Positions 16,977 through 26,104 of a stretch of DNA of 64,000 bases are shown piece after piece. The stretch spans positions 2,480,001-2,544,000 of the forward strand of contig OZ245043.1 in assembly GCA_965224285.1 (NCBI GenBank). The letters are read 5' to 3'. Every line of letters starts with the position of its first letter. Position 1 is the first letter of the stretch. The translations under genes and the position numbers were made by a program. Below the pieces are notes generated by a model that saw only the letters and a program-made list of their open reading frames with translations, was not told where the DNA came from and searched no databases. Source of the DNA: JAJCYK01 sp965224285. GTDB lineage: Bacteria > Bacteroidota > Bacteroidia > Cytophagales > Cyclobacteriaceae.

Positions 16977-18431
16977 CTAGGGATAACGCACGATGTTCCT
17001 TATCATCCCGTTGAATATCCAGTGGTGAAAGGGCAGGACTGCGTACCAATACAACCTACCCAATAATCCAAGAGGCCGAAAGACGGCTTTCTGCACCAGT
17101 TTATGTTTCTTACCAATATGGTGAATTCTGAACTCCAGCCAAGCTTCTCCGGGAATCTTCATTTCGGCATATAACACCAACCTCTTCTTTTTTCGATCCG
17201 CTATCAGCACTCTCCAAAAATCCAGGGCATCACCAGTTTTGAGATCAATACTACTGCGACGGCCACGCCTTAAGCCCACACCACCCGCCATCAAGTCTAG
17301 TAGCCCCCTGATCTCCCATAATAATTTTCCATAATACCACCCTCTTTCACCGCCGATCTGCCAAATATTGTCAAGCACCGCTTGAGGATCTCTTTCAAAA
17401 TGTAGGATACGAACGTCGGTATAACAGCCGTGTTGGGGTATTAATCCGGAACTTAAAAAGTCCGAGCTAAATTCAGGATTGCCAAAAGCGTCTCTCCAAC
17501 TCGAAGGAACTTGTCGCTGGTTGATTTTGCTGAATGCCCGCCCCAAGGCTTCTTCATAGGTTGCTAGTTCCAGGGATACTACTTCGGTAATTTCATGGTC
17601 GCGCACCACCACCTCATTCTTCATGCTATCCACCAGGTTTCTGGCCAGAGGGTAAGATGTTGAGGTGATAAAGTAAAGCCATAAAGAGGACAATTTGGGG
17701 CTCAATACCGGCAGAGTTATGATATACCTTCTCAATCCTCTTACCAGTGCGAATTGCAGCAACATCTCCTTGTAACTTAAGATATCTGGACCACCGATGT
17801 CAAAGGACTTATGGAACGCTTGGTTGTTAAGTAGCACTGCAGTCAAATATTCCATTACATTCTTTATAGCTATAGGCTGGCACCTGGTCCTTAACCATTT
17901 CGGGGCTATCATTATGGGAAGTTTCTCCACCAGGTCTCGGATGATCTCAAATGATGCGCTGCCGGAACCTATAATAATAGCTGCTCTAAGTACGGTCAGA
18001 GGACTGTTTCCACCAGCTAGGATTTTTTCTACCGTCATTCTGGAAGTCAGGTGTTCACTTAAATCTCCATCGTTGACGATACCTCCAAGGTAAATGATCT
18101 GACGGGCGCTGGTTTTATTGATATATGTTTTGAAATTTGTCGCCGATTGCTCTTCTAATGCTTTAAAATCAGCCTTGGATGAAGTCATTGAATGCACCAG
18201 GTAATATGCCGCGTCAATTTGTTTAGGTAATTTTTTCATACTGTCAGGATTGGTCAGATCACCTTCTACTACTGTGATCAGCTCCAGTTCACCGGCAGTG
18301 AAATCATCAAAATCAAAACGCCTTTGGTCCCTCACCAAGCAAACGACCCGGTTACGCTGAGCCAAAAGCAAGGGTAATAGTCTTCGCCCGATATAACCGG
18401 TGGAACCTGTAAGCAGAATAGTACTTGGCAT
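16977..18431 (-). CDS. NAD(P)-binding SDR/NmrA-like protein fused to DUF2867
   Basis: This 484-aa protein begins with an atypical SDR Rossmann fold. Residues 4-15 read ILLTGSTGYIGR, a TGxxGxxG nucleotide-binding motif. YYLVHSM near residue 76 and IIYLGGI near 112 follow in the positions of the SDR active-site region. Residues from about 340 onward form a second domain ending in FRPLGLLGRLYWYAVLPFHH, the DUF2867 pattern also seen in the stand-alone gene at 2100-2714. Proteins of this layout are usually annotated as NAD-dependent epimerases or nucleoside-diphosphate-sugar epimerases of unknown substrate. Membrane association through the hydrophobic C-terminus is possible. Confidence 0.82.
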   Translation of the reverse strand: MPSTILLTGSTGYIGRRLLPLLLAQRNRVVCLVRDQRRFDFDDFTAGELELITVVEGDLTNPDSMKKLPKQIDAAYYLVHSMTSSKADFKALEEQSATNFKTYINKTSARQIIYLGGIVNDGDLSEHLTSRMTVEKILAGGNSPLTVLRAAIIIGSGSASFEIIRDLVEKLPIMIAPKWLRTRCQPIAIKNVMEYLTAVLLNNQAFHKSFDIGGPDILSYKEMLLQFALVRGLRRYIITLPVLSPKLSSLWLYFITSTSYPLARNLVDSMKNEVVVRDHEITEVVSLELATYEEALGRAFSKINQRQVPSSWRDAFGNPEFSSDFLSSGLIPQHGCYTDVRILHFERDPQAVLDNIWQIGGERGWYYGKLLWEIRGLLDLMAGGVGLRRGRRSSIDLKTGDALDFWRVLIADRKKKRLVLYAEMKIPGEAWLEFRIHHIGKKHKLVQKAVFRPLGLLGRLYWYAVLPFHHWIFNGMIRNIVRYP

Positions 18432-18496
18432 ATTTTATTAAATAGTCATAGGTTATAACCTAACTCCTACCCAAAAGTTATGCTGTTTCACCCTCA

Positions 18497-18536
18497 ACAA
18501 AAAAGAAACACCGCTCACAATGTCGTAAGCGGTGTT
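18497..18536 (-). terminator. intrinsic terminator after the carboxypeptidase-like-domain gene
   Basis: On the minus strand AACACCGCT pairs with AGCGGTGTT across a 12-nt loop and is followed by TTCTTTTTTG. It lies 25 bp after the stop at 18562. Confidence 0.85.
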
Positions 18537-18561
18537 CCACCAGTGAGAGAAGAAATAGTTT

Positions 18562-19845
18562 TTACTCGATCAGAATCAGGCCTTGCTGATCTTCACTTAC
18601 TGAAATCAATTTCCAACCAGTCAATTCCTGTATATCATCTTTACTGGCATACACTCTCCAACGATAGATCTTTCCGGGTTGCAGATCCTCCAGGGCCTTG
18701 CCATCCGAATTAAAAGTAATACTAGTTTGTTCACTGGGGATCACTACGTTCTTGGTCATTAACAGGTTATCCGTGTCGAAGCCTCCCCAAATAACTTTGC
18801 CATCGGAATTGACCACTTCTATTACGTAATCGGAAGTACTGGGATAAGGGGTCCACTCAAAAACCGGACTTACCCCACTGCTCACCGGTTGTGCATTGCT
18901 GAGGTCATTGGAAGGCCCTACCAGGCTTACGGCACCGGTTACGTCAAAATCCAGTTCCACCGCCGAACCGTCCACATTTACTGTAGGTTCACCAAACTTC
19001 ACTATCCTGTCAGGATCCACCACCTTAGTATCGTTTTCGTAAGTTGCCCTGCCAATGTAAAGCCCATCCGGTACTCCGGTTATGCTATAGACAAAGTTCG
19101 AAGTACGGGTGATCAATCCGGGGATGGTTTCGCCGGTACCCGGATGGGTAAGGGCTACGTCTACCTCTTGATTTTGAGTTGCCAGAAAAGAGATCTGTCC
19201 AGACACCTGACCCGAGGCTCCTTCCGAAAGTTGTAAATTCGCAGAAGAAGTTTCTGTATCAGGTGAAACCGAAACATTGATTTCGTTGGAATTGTGATTG
19301 ATCATGAATGCCTCTACCGTATAATCGCCAGGAGGGACGTTAAATATGCTGTAATCTCCTGACTCGTCCGAGATACTGGAAAACCCATTGGTTCCATCGT
19401 AAGCTACGATCAAAGCACCAGGCAAGGCATCACTGCCAACGTTGACCTTTCCTGAAATAAATCCGGCATTGGTCAGAGAGCTTGGGAACATCTCCACCGG
19501 TTTTTCGAAAGTTGCTCCAGCATTGATGTTAAAAGCAATAGGACTTATGCCAATAACCGGCACCCGGTTGTAGCCCTGCTTGTCCAGTTTAATGAAATAT
19601 GTACCCGGCTCCAGCTCAATGCTGTAATTACCCTCCATGTCTGAGGTGAGTACATTGCCCACTGGGGCGTTGGTATTGGCATCGAATACAATTATGCTCA
19701 CGTTGCTCAACGCCAGTCCGGTGTTGGCGTCGGTGATCTGACCTTCAACAAAACCAGTTACCGCTACGTCTTCATCATCCGAACAGCTCAGGATAAATAG
19801 TAAAGATAAGATAATCAGTGAATTACATTTAAAAAATTTCATCAT
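18562..19845 (-). CDS. lipoprotein with carboxypeptidase-like regulatory domains
   Basis: The protein is about 427 aa from the ATG at 19845; the adjacent in-frame ATG at 19842 is equally possible. The signal MKFFKCNSLIILSLLFILSC ends in a lipobox. An acidic SDDED linker is followed by two CarboxypepD_reg-like/SdrD-B-type beta-sandwich repeats. The first reads VEGQITDANTGLALSNVSI and EGNYSIELEPGTYFIKLDKQGY; the second reads SGKVNVGSDALPGALI and SGDYSIFNVPPGDYTVEA. The C-terminal 150 residues look like a fibronectin-type or Ig-like domain (SPVFEWTPYPSTSDYVIEV). No enzyme motif is visible. It is probably a surface or periplasmic binding or scaffold protein. Confidence 0.82.
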   Translation of the reverse strand: MMKFFKCNSLIILSLLFILSCSDDEDVAVTGFVEGQITDANTGLALSNVSIIVFDANTNAPVGNVLTSDMEGNYSIELEPGTYFIKLDKQGYNRVPVIGISPIAFNINAGATFEKPVEMFPSSLTNAGFISGKVNVGSDALPGALIVAYDGTNGFSSISDESGDYSIFNVPPGDYTVEAFMINHNSNEINVSVSPDTETSSANLQLSEGASGQVSGQISFLATQNQEVDVALTHPGTGETIPGLITRTSNFVYSITGVPDGLYIGRATYENDTKVVDPDRIVKFGEPTVNVDGSAVELDFDVTGAVSLVGPSNDLSNAQPVSSGVSPVFEWTPYPSTSDYVIEVVNSDGKVIWGGFDTDNLLMTKNVVIPSEQTSITFNSDGKALEDLQPGKIYRWRVYASKDDIQELTGWKLISVSEDQQGLILIE

Positions 19846-19991
19846 AACGCTATTTAAAAAATGAACCAAAGGATAAAATTAGCTTAACAGGTGTTGCTAC
19901 GCAGGACTGTTTGCCTTAACCTCTGGCGTATGTAAGGTTTATCCTCATTAAAATTGCCCTGGTAGTATACATCCCTTTCAAGATTAAATGT

Positions 19992-19999
19992 TAGGTTTG
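19992..19999 (+). promoter_or_regulatory. candidate -7 box for the MATE gene
   Basis: TAGGTTTG matches the Bacteroidota -7 consensus TAnnTTTG exactly and lies 41 bp upstream of the MATE start at 20041. No good TTTG -33 element stands at the usual distance, so this is tentative. Confidence 0.3.
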
Positions 20000-20040
20000 G
20001 ACCTGTTGCAGATCTGATAATCTGCTATGTCCATAAACCA

Positions 20041-21471
20041 ATGGAAAATTCGAAAGAAATCACTACCACTGCAGAGAGCGCTCCAAGTCGATCGCTGTGG
20101 AGAGCCTTGCAGGAAGCCATAAGAGGCACCGATGCGGATTATACCCAAATCGACCTGAAAAAGGCAATCTTCCTACTAGCAGTCCCTATGATACTGGAGC
20201 TGGTAATGGAATCGACTTTTGCCGTGGCTGATATATATTTTGTGGGTAAGCTGGGGCCGTCAGCCGTAGCCACAGTAGGGCTGACAGAGACTTATCTATT
20301 TCTGCTTTATTCTATTTCTATGGGATTGGCTATGGCGGTTACCGCCATAGTGGCACGCCGTGTAGGTGAAAAAGATCCTGAACTGGCGGGGAAATCTGCG
20401 GTACAATCCATTCTACTAGCTGCATTGATCTCCCTGCCTTTTGCCCTTGCGGGCATATTCTTCGCTAAGGACCTGTTATCGCTAATGGGCGCTGACCTTT
20501 GGAGTTTGGAACATGGATATCACTATACCCAATGGATGCTGGGCGCCAATGTGGTGATAGTGTTACTGTTTGTCATCAATGCTATCTTCCGGGGAGCAGG
20601 TGATGCAGCAGTGGCCATGAAAGTACTATGGATCGCCAACGGATTTAATATAGTACTGGACCCGCTGCTTATTTTTGGATGGGGTCCCATTCCGGCATTG
20701 GGTCTGGAGGGGGCCGCAATCGCCACAACTATTGGCAGGGGAATCGGCGTTTCCACCCAACTATGGGTACTGGCCAAAGGAAGCAAACATCTGAAGGTCC
20801 AACTCAACCAACTAAAATTTGAGCTCAAGATCCTGGGGAATATTATAAAGACTTCCCTGGGCGGCATTGGACAAATGATCATTGCTACAACTTCCTGGAT
20901 CTTTCTCATGCGTATACTGGCGGATGTAGGCAGTGAAGCGGTGGCGGGGTCAACCATTGCCTTGCGTATCATGTTATTTACCCTGATGCCGGCCTGGGGA
21001 CTATCCAATGCAGCAGCCACCTTGGTAGGGCAAAATCTGGGCGCCGGTCAACCCGAACGAGCCGAGTCATCTGTGTGGAAGATCGGTCTCTATAATATGA
21101 TTTTCCTGATAGCGGTTTCTTTTATCTACTTCTTTTTCCGAAATGAGCTTATGGAGTTTTTCAGCGATGACGCAGAGGTGATCGCTATCGGTAGTGAATG
21201 GCTCATGATCCTATCTTTTTCCTATTTTATCTATGGATGGTGGATGGTGGCGGTGCAGGCTTTTAATGGCTCAGGTGACACTCGTACACCGACAAAGATC
21301 AATTTTGTGTTTTTCTGGTTAATCCAAATCCCTCTATCCTATTGGTTGGCCATATATTTGGACTGGGAGCACAGCGGGGTATTTTGGGGAGTGTTTATCT
21401 CCGAAACCGCAGTGGGAATTTTTACCCTTTGGCTATTCAAGCAGGGAAACTGGAAGAAGACTAAGCTTTAA
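20041..21471 (+). CDS. MATE-family multidrug efflux transporter
   Basis: This 476-aa polytopic protein has about twelve hydrophobic helices in two homologous halves. The first half carries LAVPMILELVMESTFAVADIYFVGKLG (residues 48-74), the typical MATE TM1-TM2 entry. TM7-8 contain the second-half counterpart SLGGIGQMIIATTSWIF, and WGLSNAAATLVGQNLGAGQ (residues 319-337) is a strong MATE signature. A 40-residue hydrophilic tail precedes TM1. It exports cationic or aromatic compounds in exchange for Na+ or H+. The end is only 12 bp from the convergent TolC-like gene. Confidence 0.93.
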   Translation: MENSKEITTTAESAPSRSLWRALQEAIRGTDADYTQIDLKKAIFLLAVPMILELVMESTFAVADIYFVGKLGPSAVATVGLTETYLFLLYSISMGLAMAVTAIVARRVGEKDPELAGKSAVQSILLAALISLPFALAGIFFAKDLLSLMGADLWSLEHGYHYTQWMLGANVVIVLLFVINAIFRGAGDAAVAMKVLWIANGFNIVLDPLLIFGWGPIPALGLEGAAIATTIGRGIGVSTQLWVLAKGSKHLKVQLNQLKFELKILGNIIKTSLGGIGQMIIATTSWIFLMRILADVGSEAVAGSTIALRIMLFTLMPAWGLSNAAATLVGQNLGAGQPERAESSVWKIGLYNMIFLIAVSFIYFFFRNELMEFFSDDAEVIAIGSEWLMILSFSYFIYGWWMVAVQAFNGSGDTRTPTKINFVFFWLIQIPLSYWLAIYLDWEHSGVFWGVFISETAVGIFTLWLFKQGNWKKTKL

Positions 21472-21483
21472 ACATATGGATCA

Positions 21484-22872
21484 TTATAAGTCAGTCGCCC
21501 GACCAGGTCCCACCAATGTCCCGGAAGACCATTGCAATAAGGCCTTCAACCGTCCGTATTCAGCTTTTAGTTCGATCAGTCTTAATTCAGCGGTCAGCTT
21601 TTGATTCTCCCGACTGTTGATCAAGAATATGGAACTTTCTCCATTGCTAAACTTTATCCGCTCGCCAGTCAACATCCGTTGGTAATTAAGGATCATTTGC
21701 TGCTGATTTTCAATCATCTGGCTAAGCACCACTAACCGTTGATGGTGTTGGATAATATCGTTTTCCACTTCTCGCAGCAGGTCTGTTTGTCGGAGTTGGT
21801 TTTCCTGAAGCTTAATTTTTGCCTGTTTTAAACTAGCCCGCTCTTTTCTCAAAAATAAGGGAAATTCCAATTCAAGTCCTCCCTTATAGTCATTAGTAAA
21901 ATTGGAGGCGGCATTTTCATTTTCAGAGGATAGTAAAAGATTGTAGTTTAAGTTCACCACTGGTTTCAACTGCTCGGCACTGAGTTGCTTATCCAAATGT
22001 AATTTGGCCTGCTCCAGCTGCAGCATCTTCCATTGCGGTAGATTATTTAAAGCTTGTTCCTGATAATGATCGAGTCCCATTAGGGCTATTTGCGGACCTC
22101 CTATAGGGATAAAATCGACATCCAGCTGATCAGCCCAAAGAAAGTTGGTCAGCATCAGCAGGTTGTTCCGATAGTTTACTTCCCCATTCTGCTGCCGGTT
22201 ACTCCATTCCTGGACCTGGATCAAGGCTTCTACAGAATCTATGGCAGCATTTTCGCCGGCAAATACCGCCTCTCGAATCCCTTCAAAACGTTCTTCTATA
22301 AGAGAGAGGTTTGCCTGAATAATAGCTAGTTTGTAATAAGCCTCGTACCACCGCCAATAGGCGTTATTTGCATCCAACAGTAAATTACTTAATGCCAGGT
22401 TTGCCTGCCATTGCAAATCCTCTTTCTCCAGCTTGCTCTTCCTCAAAGCTATATTCCTAGGATTATGGATCAATCCCTGGCCAAGGGGCAGGCTTATGCC
22501 GGCATAGTACAACCCGTCATCCGGTAAATTGCGTTCCGGGTTGAGAAATACCCCCTCAGCCTGTTCAAATCCCGCCTTGAAGTTCACATTGAGAAAGGTG
22601 GGAATCTCCAAATGGGAATCCCAAATTTCATAATACTCCTGATCCTTGAAATTTTTCCGTTGATACCGCGATTTGATCACCGGATCAAACGCTCCCCTGG
22701 CCCTACTTAAGGCCAGATCTCCTCTAGTGGCGATCAGTCCAGCCTGAATGGATAAGGGATGGTGGTGCTTGACCAGCTGGAAATACTGCTGCAGCGATAA
22801 TGTGTCCTGACCATGCAGGGATCCGTGACTGTGTGACAGGATTAAAATACAAACGAGTTTTAAAATCCTCAT
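21484..22872 (-). CDS. TolC-family outer-membrane protein of a type I secretion-like operon
   Basis: This 462-aa protein has a signal peptide (about residues 1-21, ending HGSLHG or HGQ) and two OEP-type halves made of long amphipathic helices. The pattern LALSRARGAFDPVIKS (near 52-67) is typical of Bacteroidota TolC-like proteins with a large first repeat. The start overlaps the adaptor stop in an ATGA, so the two are translationally coupled. It should be the outer-membrane exit for the adaptor and ABC protein upstream in the operon. Confidence 0.88.
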   Translation of the reverse strand: MRILKLVCILILSHSHGSLHGQDTLSLQQYFQLVKHHHPLSIQAGLIATRGDLALSRARGAFDPVIKSRYQRKNFKDQEYYEIWDSHLEIPTFLNVNFKAGFEQAEGVFLNPERNLPDDGLYYAGISLPLGQGLIHNPRNIALRKSKLEKEDLQWQANLALSNLLLDANNAYWRWYEAYYKLAIIQANLSLIEERFEGIREAVFAGENAAIDSVEALIQVQEWSNRQQNGEVNYRNNLLMLTNFLWADQLDVDFIPIGGPQIALMGLDHYQEQALNNLPQWKMLQLEQAKLHLDKQLSAEQLKPVVNLNYNLLLSSENENAASNFTNDYKGGLELEFPLFLRKERASLKQAKIKLQENQLRQTDLLREVENDIIQHHQRLVVLSQMIENQQQMILNYQRMLTGERIKFSNGESSIFLINSRENQKLTAELRLIELKAEYGRLKALLQWSSGTLVGPGRATDL

Positions 22873-24224
22873 TTCTTCTCTTCTACAGTTTGATTTTTAT
22901 TTTCGTCCCAATAGAAATCCGGAGGGAACCCATTTAGATTTCTCCAGAGTTCATACCATACGGGGACATTTTTTAGTAATGCAATCCCATAAACTCCCGA
23001 CCCTAATTTTAATAACTCAGGCCATGGTTCTTCTTGAGGGTCAGCTGCAACTAATACTCTGAAATTGCCGTCCGGACCGGCGGCGTTATCATATGCCACT
23101 ATTTGTCCGGCGTATGTTCCAAAGGAAAGATTTGGCCAGCCATCAAAAACCAAGGCAGGCCAGCCATCAAACTGCAACCTTACCCGATTCCCCTTCCTTA
23201 TTAAAGGCAGATCGATAGGGCGCACATACATTTCCACCGCCAACTCAAAATTTACCGGCACCAGGGTGAATACAGCTTCTCCCTCTTTTACCGTCTCCCC
23301 AATGCCGTGAACCTTGGCCCGGGTAACGTAACCTTCTTGCGGCGCTGTTATATAGTAAAAGCCAGATCGACGTTGATAATTTGCCAGCTGGCTGGATAAT
23401 TTTTGATATTCCCCTTCAGCTTCCATCGCCTGAGAGCGGGCGCTCATCCGGTCGGAGGTAGCTTTGGCAATTTTTTCCTGAAATTCATTGCTGACGGTGT
23501 TGAGCTGAATTTTAGCGTTTATGAGCTCATTTTTTGATGCCAGCCATTTGTTCTCAGCTGAAACCCGCTTATTTAGAGACTCTTGCAATTGTTGTTTTCG
23601 CTGTTGTAATTCTGTAAGCGACTTTAATCCCTGTTGATATAATTCATTTTGTCTTTGATATTGATTCTCCGCTATCTCCAAATTCAACCTAGCGGTATGA
23701 TAATCAATACTATCGGATGTCACTTTCAATTGGGTCTGTCTTAAATAATTTCGCGCCTGCTCCAATTTTAATACCTGATTTTGCCGCAAGGCCTGGATCT
23801 GCTGATCTAAGGCTACTGTTTTATCTAAATAGGCCTCAGTGGATGCCTTTTTAGCCTCCGTTTGATTTCTGGCCCGATCAATCAAGCTGGGGTCCAAATA
23901 TTCCGCCACCATTTCAGAGATGAAAACGATAGTATCTCCCTTTTCAACCAGCTCCCCCTCTTTGACGTACCACTTCTCGATCCGTCCGGTAATTAATGAA
24001 TGGATATCTTGCTCACGATTTTCCGGTTGCAGGGTAGTTAAAAGACCACGCGAGCGGATATTTTGGGTCCAGGGAAGGAACATGATTATCAGGGTGAAGA
24101 CTCCCAGGGCTGCCAGAAGATAGATGATCTTAACTGAGGCTGAGGTATCAATCACATGCCTATAGGCTGATTGATCTTTAAGCACTCGATCCCGATCGAT
24201 TGAGTTGTAGGAAATGTTCAACAT
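22869..24224 (-). CDS. HlyD-type membrane fusion protein
   Basis: This 451-aa protein has an N-terminal cytoplasmic part of about 30 residues and one TM segment (about 34-52). A first lipoyl half (GRIEKWYVKEGELVEKGDTI, near 93-112) is followed by a very long coiled coil (about residues 125-285, rich in Q, E, L and K) and a second lipoyl half (ITAPQEGYVTRAKVHGIGE, near 298). A beta-barrel region (VRPIDLPLIRKGNRVRLQF) closes it. It is the adaptor of a type I-like system, with the TolC gene overlapping downstream and the ABC gene ending 10 bp upstream. Confidence 0.9.
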   Translation of the reverse strand: MLNISYNSIDRDRVLKDQSAYRHVIDTSASVKIIYLLAALGVFTLIIMFLPWTQNIRSRGLLTTLQPENREQDIHSLITGRIEKWYVKEGELVEKGDTIVFISEMVAEYLDPSLIDRARNQTEAKKASTEAYLDKTVALDQQIQALRQNQVLKLEQARNYLRQTQLKVTSDSIDYHTARLNLEIAENQYQRQNELYQQGLKSLTELQQRKQQLQESLNKRVSAENKWLASKNELINAKIQLNTVSNEFQEKIAKATSDRMSARSQAMEAEGEYQKLSSQLANYQRRSGFYYITAPQEGYVTRAKVHGIGETVKEGEAVFTLVPVNFELAVEMYVRPIDLPLIRKGNRVRLQFDGWPALVFDGWPNLSFGTYAGQIVAYDNAAGPDGNFRVLVAADPQEEPWPELLKLGSGVYGIALLKNVPVWYELWRNLNGFPPDFYWDENKNQTVEEKK

Positions 24225-24233
24225 ATATTTTCG

Positions 24234-25967
24234 CTAGTTATTCTTATTTGACGATGAGGAAGACGGGGAATCATCGACAATTTTTCCATCTTCTAGGGTT
24301 ACCAACCTATCACACTTACTACTGAATAATGGATCACCGGTCACCACTAGTAAAGTCCATCCTTTATCCGGGTCTGTAAGCAGTTGGCTAATTTGCAGGC
24401 GATCCTGGTAGTCCAGCTCTTCCATCCCATGGTCCATAATGATCAACTTCGGGTCTTGACAGAGGATTCTGGCCAGGATAATTTTCTTTTTTTCACTATC
24501 GGATATGCCAAGCCCTTCCGGCTTTATTTGAGTATGGAGACCATTAGGTTGGTTTTTCAAGAAACTTTCCAAGCCAACTTGCTTTAATACTTGAATCAGA
24601 TGATCGGTCGATACTTTTCTGCCAACAGTAATATTTTCAGCCAAGGTTCCGGAGAACAAGTCCTGGATATGCAGGTTATCGCCCACCATTGATCTGAAAC
24701 TCATGATATTGATATCCCGCAATGGGATATCATTAAATAAAATGGAGCCTTTGTATTCATGAAAGAGCCCTGAGATCAAGGACATCAGCGTAGACTTACC
24801 GGATCGGTTCTTACCGGTAATACAAACCTTCTCTCCAGCATTGATCTTCAGATTTAGATTTTGTAGAGAGGGCTTTTCCGCATCTGGATATCGATAGGAA
24901 AGTTCGGACAATTCCACCGCCATACCGTCCTTCAGTTCATGACTAAAGAGATCAATGCCTTGGTCCTGCTCGATAGGAATATCCGTAACCTGACCCAATT
25001 TTTCAATTCCTGTCAATACGTCGTATACCGTTTCCATACTTAGAATGAGTTTTTCTACTGAATTCAGAACCAGCAGGATGATGATTTCTGAAGCTACGAA
25101 TTGCCCCAGATTTATCTCCTGATTGATAACCAGCACACTTCCTAAAACCAAGACTCCGGCCGTAATTAGGGTTTTAAAGGCCACTATATTAGAAAATTGG
25201 AATATGAGAACTTTGAAATGCTGCTTTCGGAATTTCAGGTAGCTGTTCACATATTCATTTGTTTTATTTAGGGGTAAGTCAGTATTTACCGCCAACTTGA
25301 AAGTGCCCATGGCTCGGGCTAATTCCTCTAACCAGTGGGCCACCTGGTACTTATATTTACTCTCCAAGATGGAAGTCCTCAGCCCCTTGGGCCCGCTTAA
25401 GGCGAAAATCACCACCATTAATCCCATAAGGATTAGTCCGAAAAAGACAAAAAACGGATGGTAGAAACTTAATAGGATTAAACCAAAAATAATTTGTAAG
25501 GTGGAAGAGGAAAATTCTACCAGGATCTTTGAAAGCCCTTTTTGCACCGTAAGGGTATCAAAAAAGCGATTCATTAATTCTGGAGCATAGAACTCTGAAA
25601 GTGATTCTATTTTAAGTCTTGGGATGCGATAGGCGAACTCGAATGAAGCCCTGGTAAATATTCTCTGTTGCAGTAACTCAGTGAGGGACAGCTGAAAAAT
25701 TTGAATTATTCCTGCGGCTAGCACTCCAACAACTACGATGAAGATCAGCAACCCCCAAGAGGCGCTGTACTCTGCGCTCAAGACAAATCCGATGATGGCC
25801 TGAACCCCCAAAGGTAAAGACAAGTTGATCATCCCATTAAAAATGGCATAGCTGTAGATCATTAGAATTTCCCGGCGATCCAAGGATAGCATGCGAACTA
25901 ACCTCTTCATCGGAGTTAATTGGGGTAGTGAAGCGGTTTTGCCGTCCAGCTGTAAAGCTCTATTCAT
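24234..25967 (-). CDS. ABC exporter-fold protein with degenerate nucleotide-binding domain
   Basis: This 577-aa half-transporter has six hydrophobic segments (about residues 35-310) and an NBD (about 350-565), the normal exporter layout without a C39 peptidase domain. The NBD keeps Walker A (GKNRSGKS, 385-392, Lys391) and the Walker B Asp512, but other catalytic motifs have changed. The Q-loop position is His433 (VGDNLHIQDLF), the LSGGQ signature is ISDSE (488-492), the catalytic Glu after Walker B is His513 and the switch His is Gly544 (VVTGDP). I checked these codons on the minus strand. As a homodimer it should bind ATP weakly and hydrolyse little or none. It heads an operon with a HlyD adaptor and a TolC protein. 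It could need a separate active partner, or use the NBD as a nucleotide sensor. The C-terminal tail is Ser-rich. Confidence 0.85.
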   Translation of the reverse strand: MNRALQLDGKTASLPQLTPMKRLVRMLSLDRREILMIYSYAIFNGMINLSLPLGVQAIIGFVLSAEYSASWGLLIFIVVVGVLAAGIIQIFQLSLTELLQQRIFTRASFEFAYRIPRLKIESLSEFYAPELMNRFFDTLTVQKGLSKILVEFSSSTLQIIFGLILLSFYHPFFVFFGLILMGLMVVIFALSGPKGLRTSILESKYKYQVAHWLEELARAMGTFKLAVNTDLPLNKTNEYVNSYLKFRKQHFKVLIFQFSNIVAFKTLITAGVLVLGSVLVINQEINLGQFVASEIIILLVLNSVEKLILSMETVYDVLTGIEKLGQVTDIPIEQDQGIDLFSHELKDGMAVELSELSYRYPDAEKPSLQNLNLKINAGEKVCITGKNRSGKSTLMSLISGLFHEYKGSILFNDIPLRDINIMSFRSMVGDNLHIQDLFSGTLAENITVGRKVSTDHLIQVLKQVGLESFLKNQPNGLHTQIKPEGLGISDSEKKKIILARILCQDPKLIIMDHGMEELDYQDRLQISQLLTDPDKGWTLLVVTGDPLFSSKCDRLVTLEDGKIVDDSPSSSSSNKNN

Positions 25968-25996
25968 ATTTACATGTAAATTTAAAGCAATATTTT

Positions 25997-26004
25997 CAAA
26001 TGTA
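25997..26004 (-). promoter_or_regulatory. candidate -7 box of the ABC-HlyD-TolC operon
   Basis: On the minus strand TACATTTG matches TAnnTTTG exactly, about 30 bp before the start at 25967. The -33 position is occupied by overlapping palindromes rather than a TTTG, which suggests regulated transcription. Confidence 0.45.
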
Positions 26005-26006
26005 TT

Positions 26007-26038
26007 AGTATATATACTATTATTAATAGTATTACTAT
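26007..26038. promoter_or_regulatory. three overlapping palindromes, possible operator
   Basis: AGTATATATACT (26007-26018) is a perfect 12-bp palindrome. TACTATTA and TAATAGTA (26015-26031) form an 8-bp inverted repeat around one base, and ATAGTA and TACTAT (26026-26038) another around one base. All reuse an AGTA/TACT half-site. They lie just upstream of the candidate -7 box of the secretion-like operon. Confidence 0.45.
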
Positions 26039-26104
26039 CATATAACGAACTAGTTCAAAAATGGTTTTGATCTTTTTAATAATTTTTTAATGATATAATG
26101 TGGA

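Noticed and set aside
16804..17049. 81-codon minus-strand ORF
   Set aside because: It overlaps the end of the SDR-DUF2867 gene in another frame and has no known motif.
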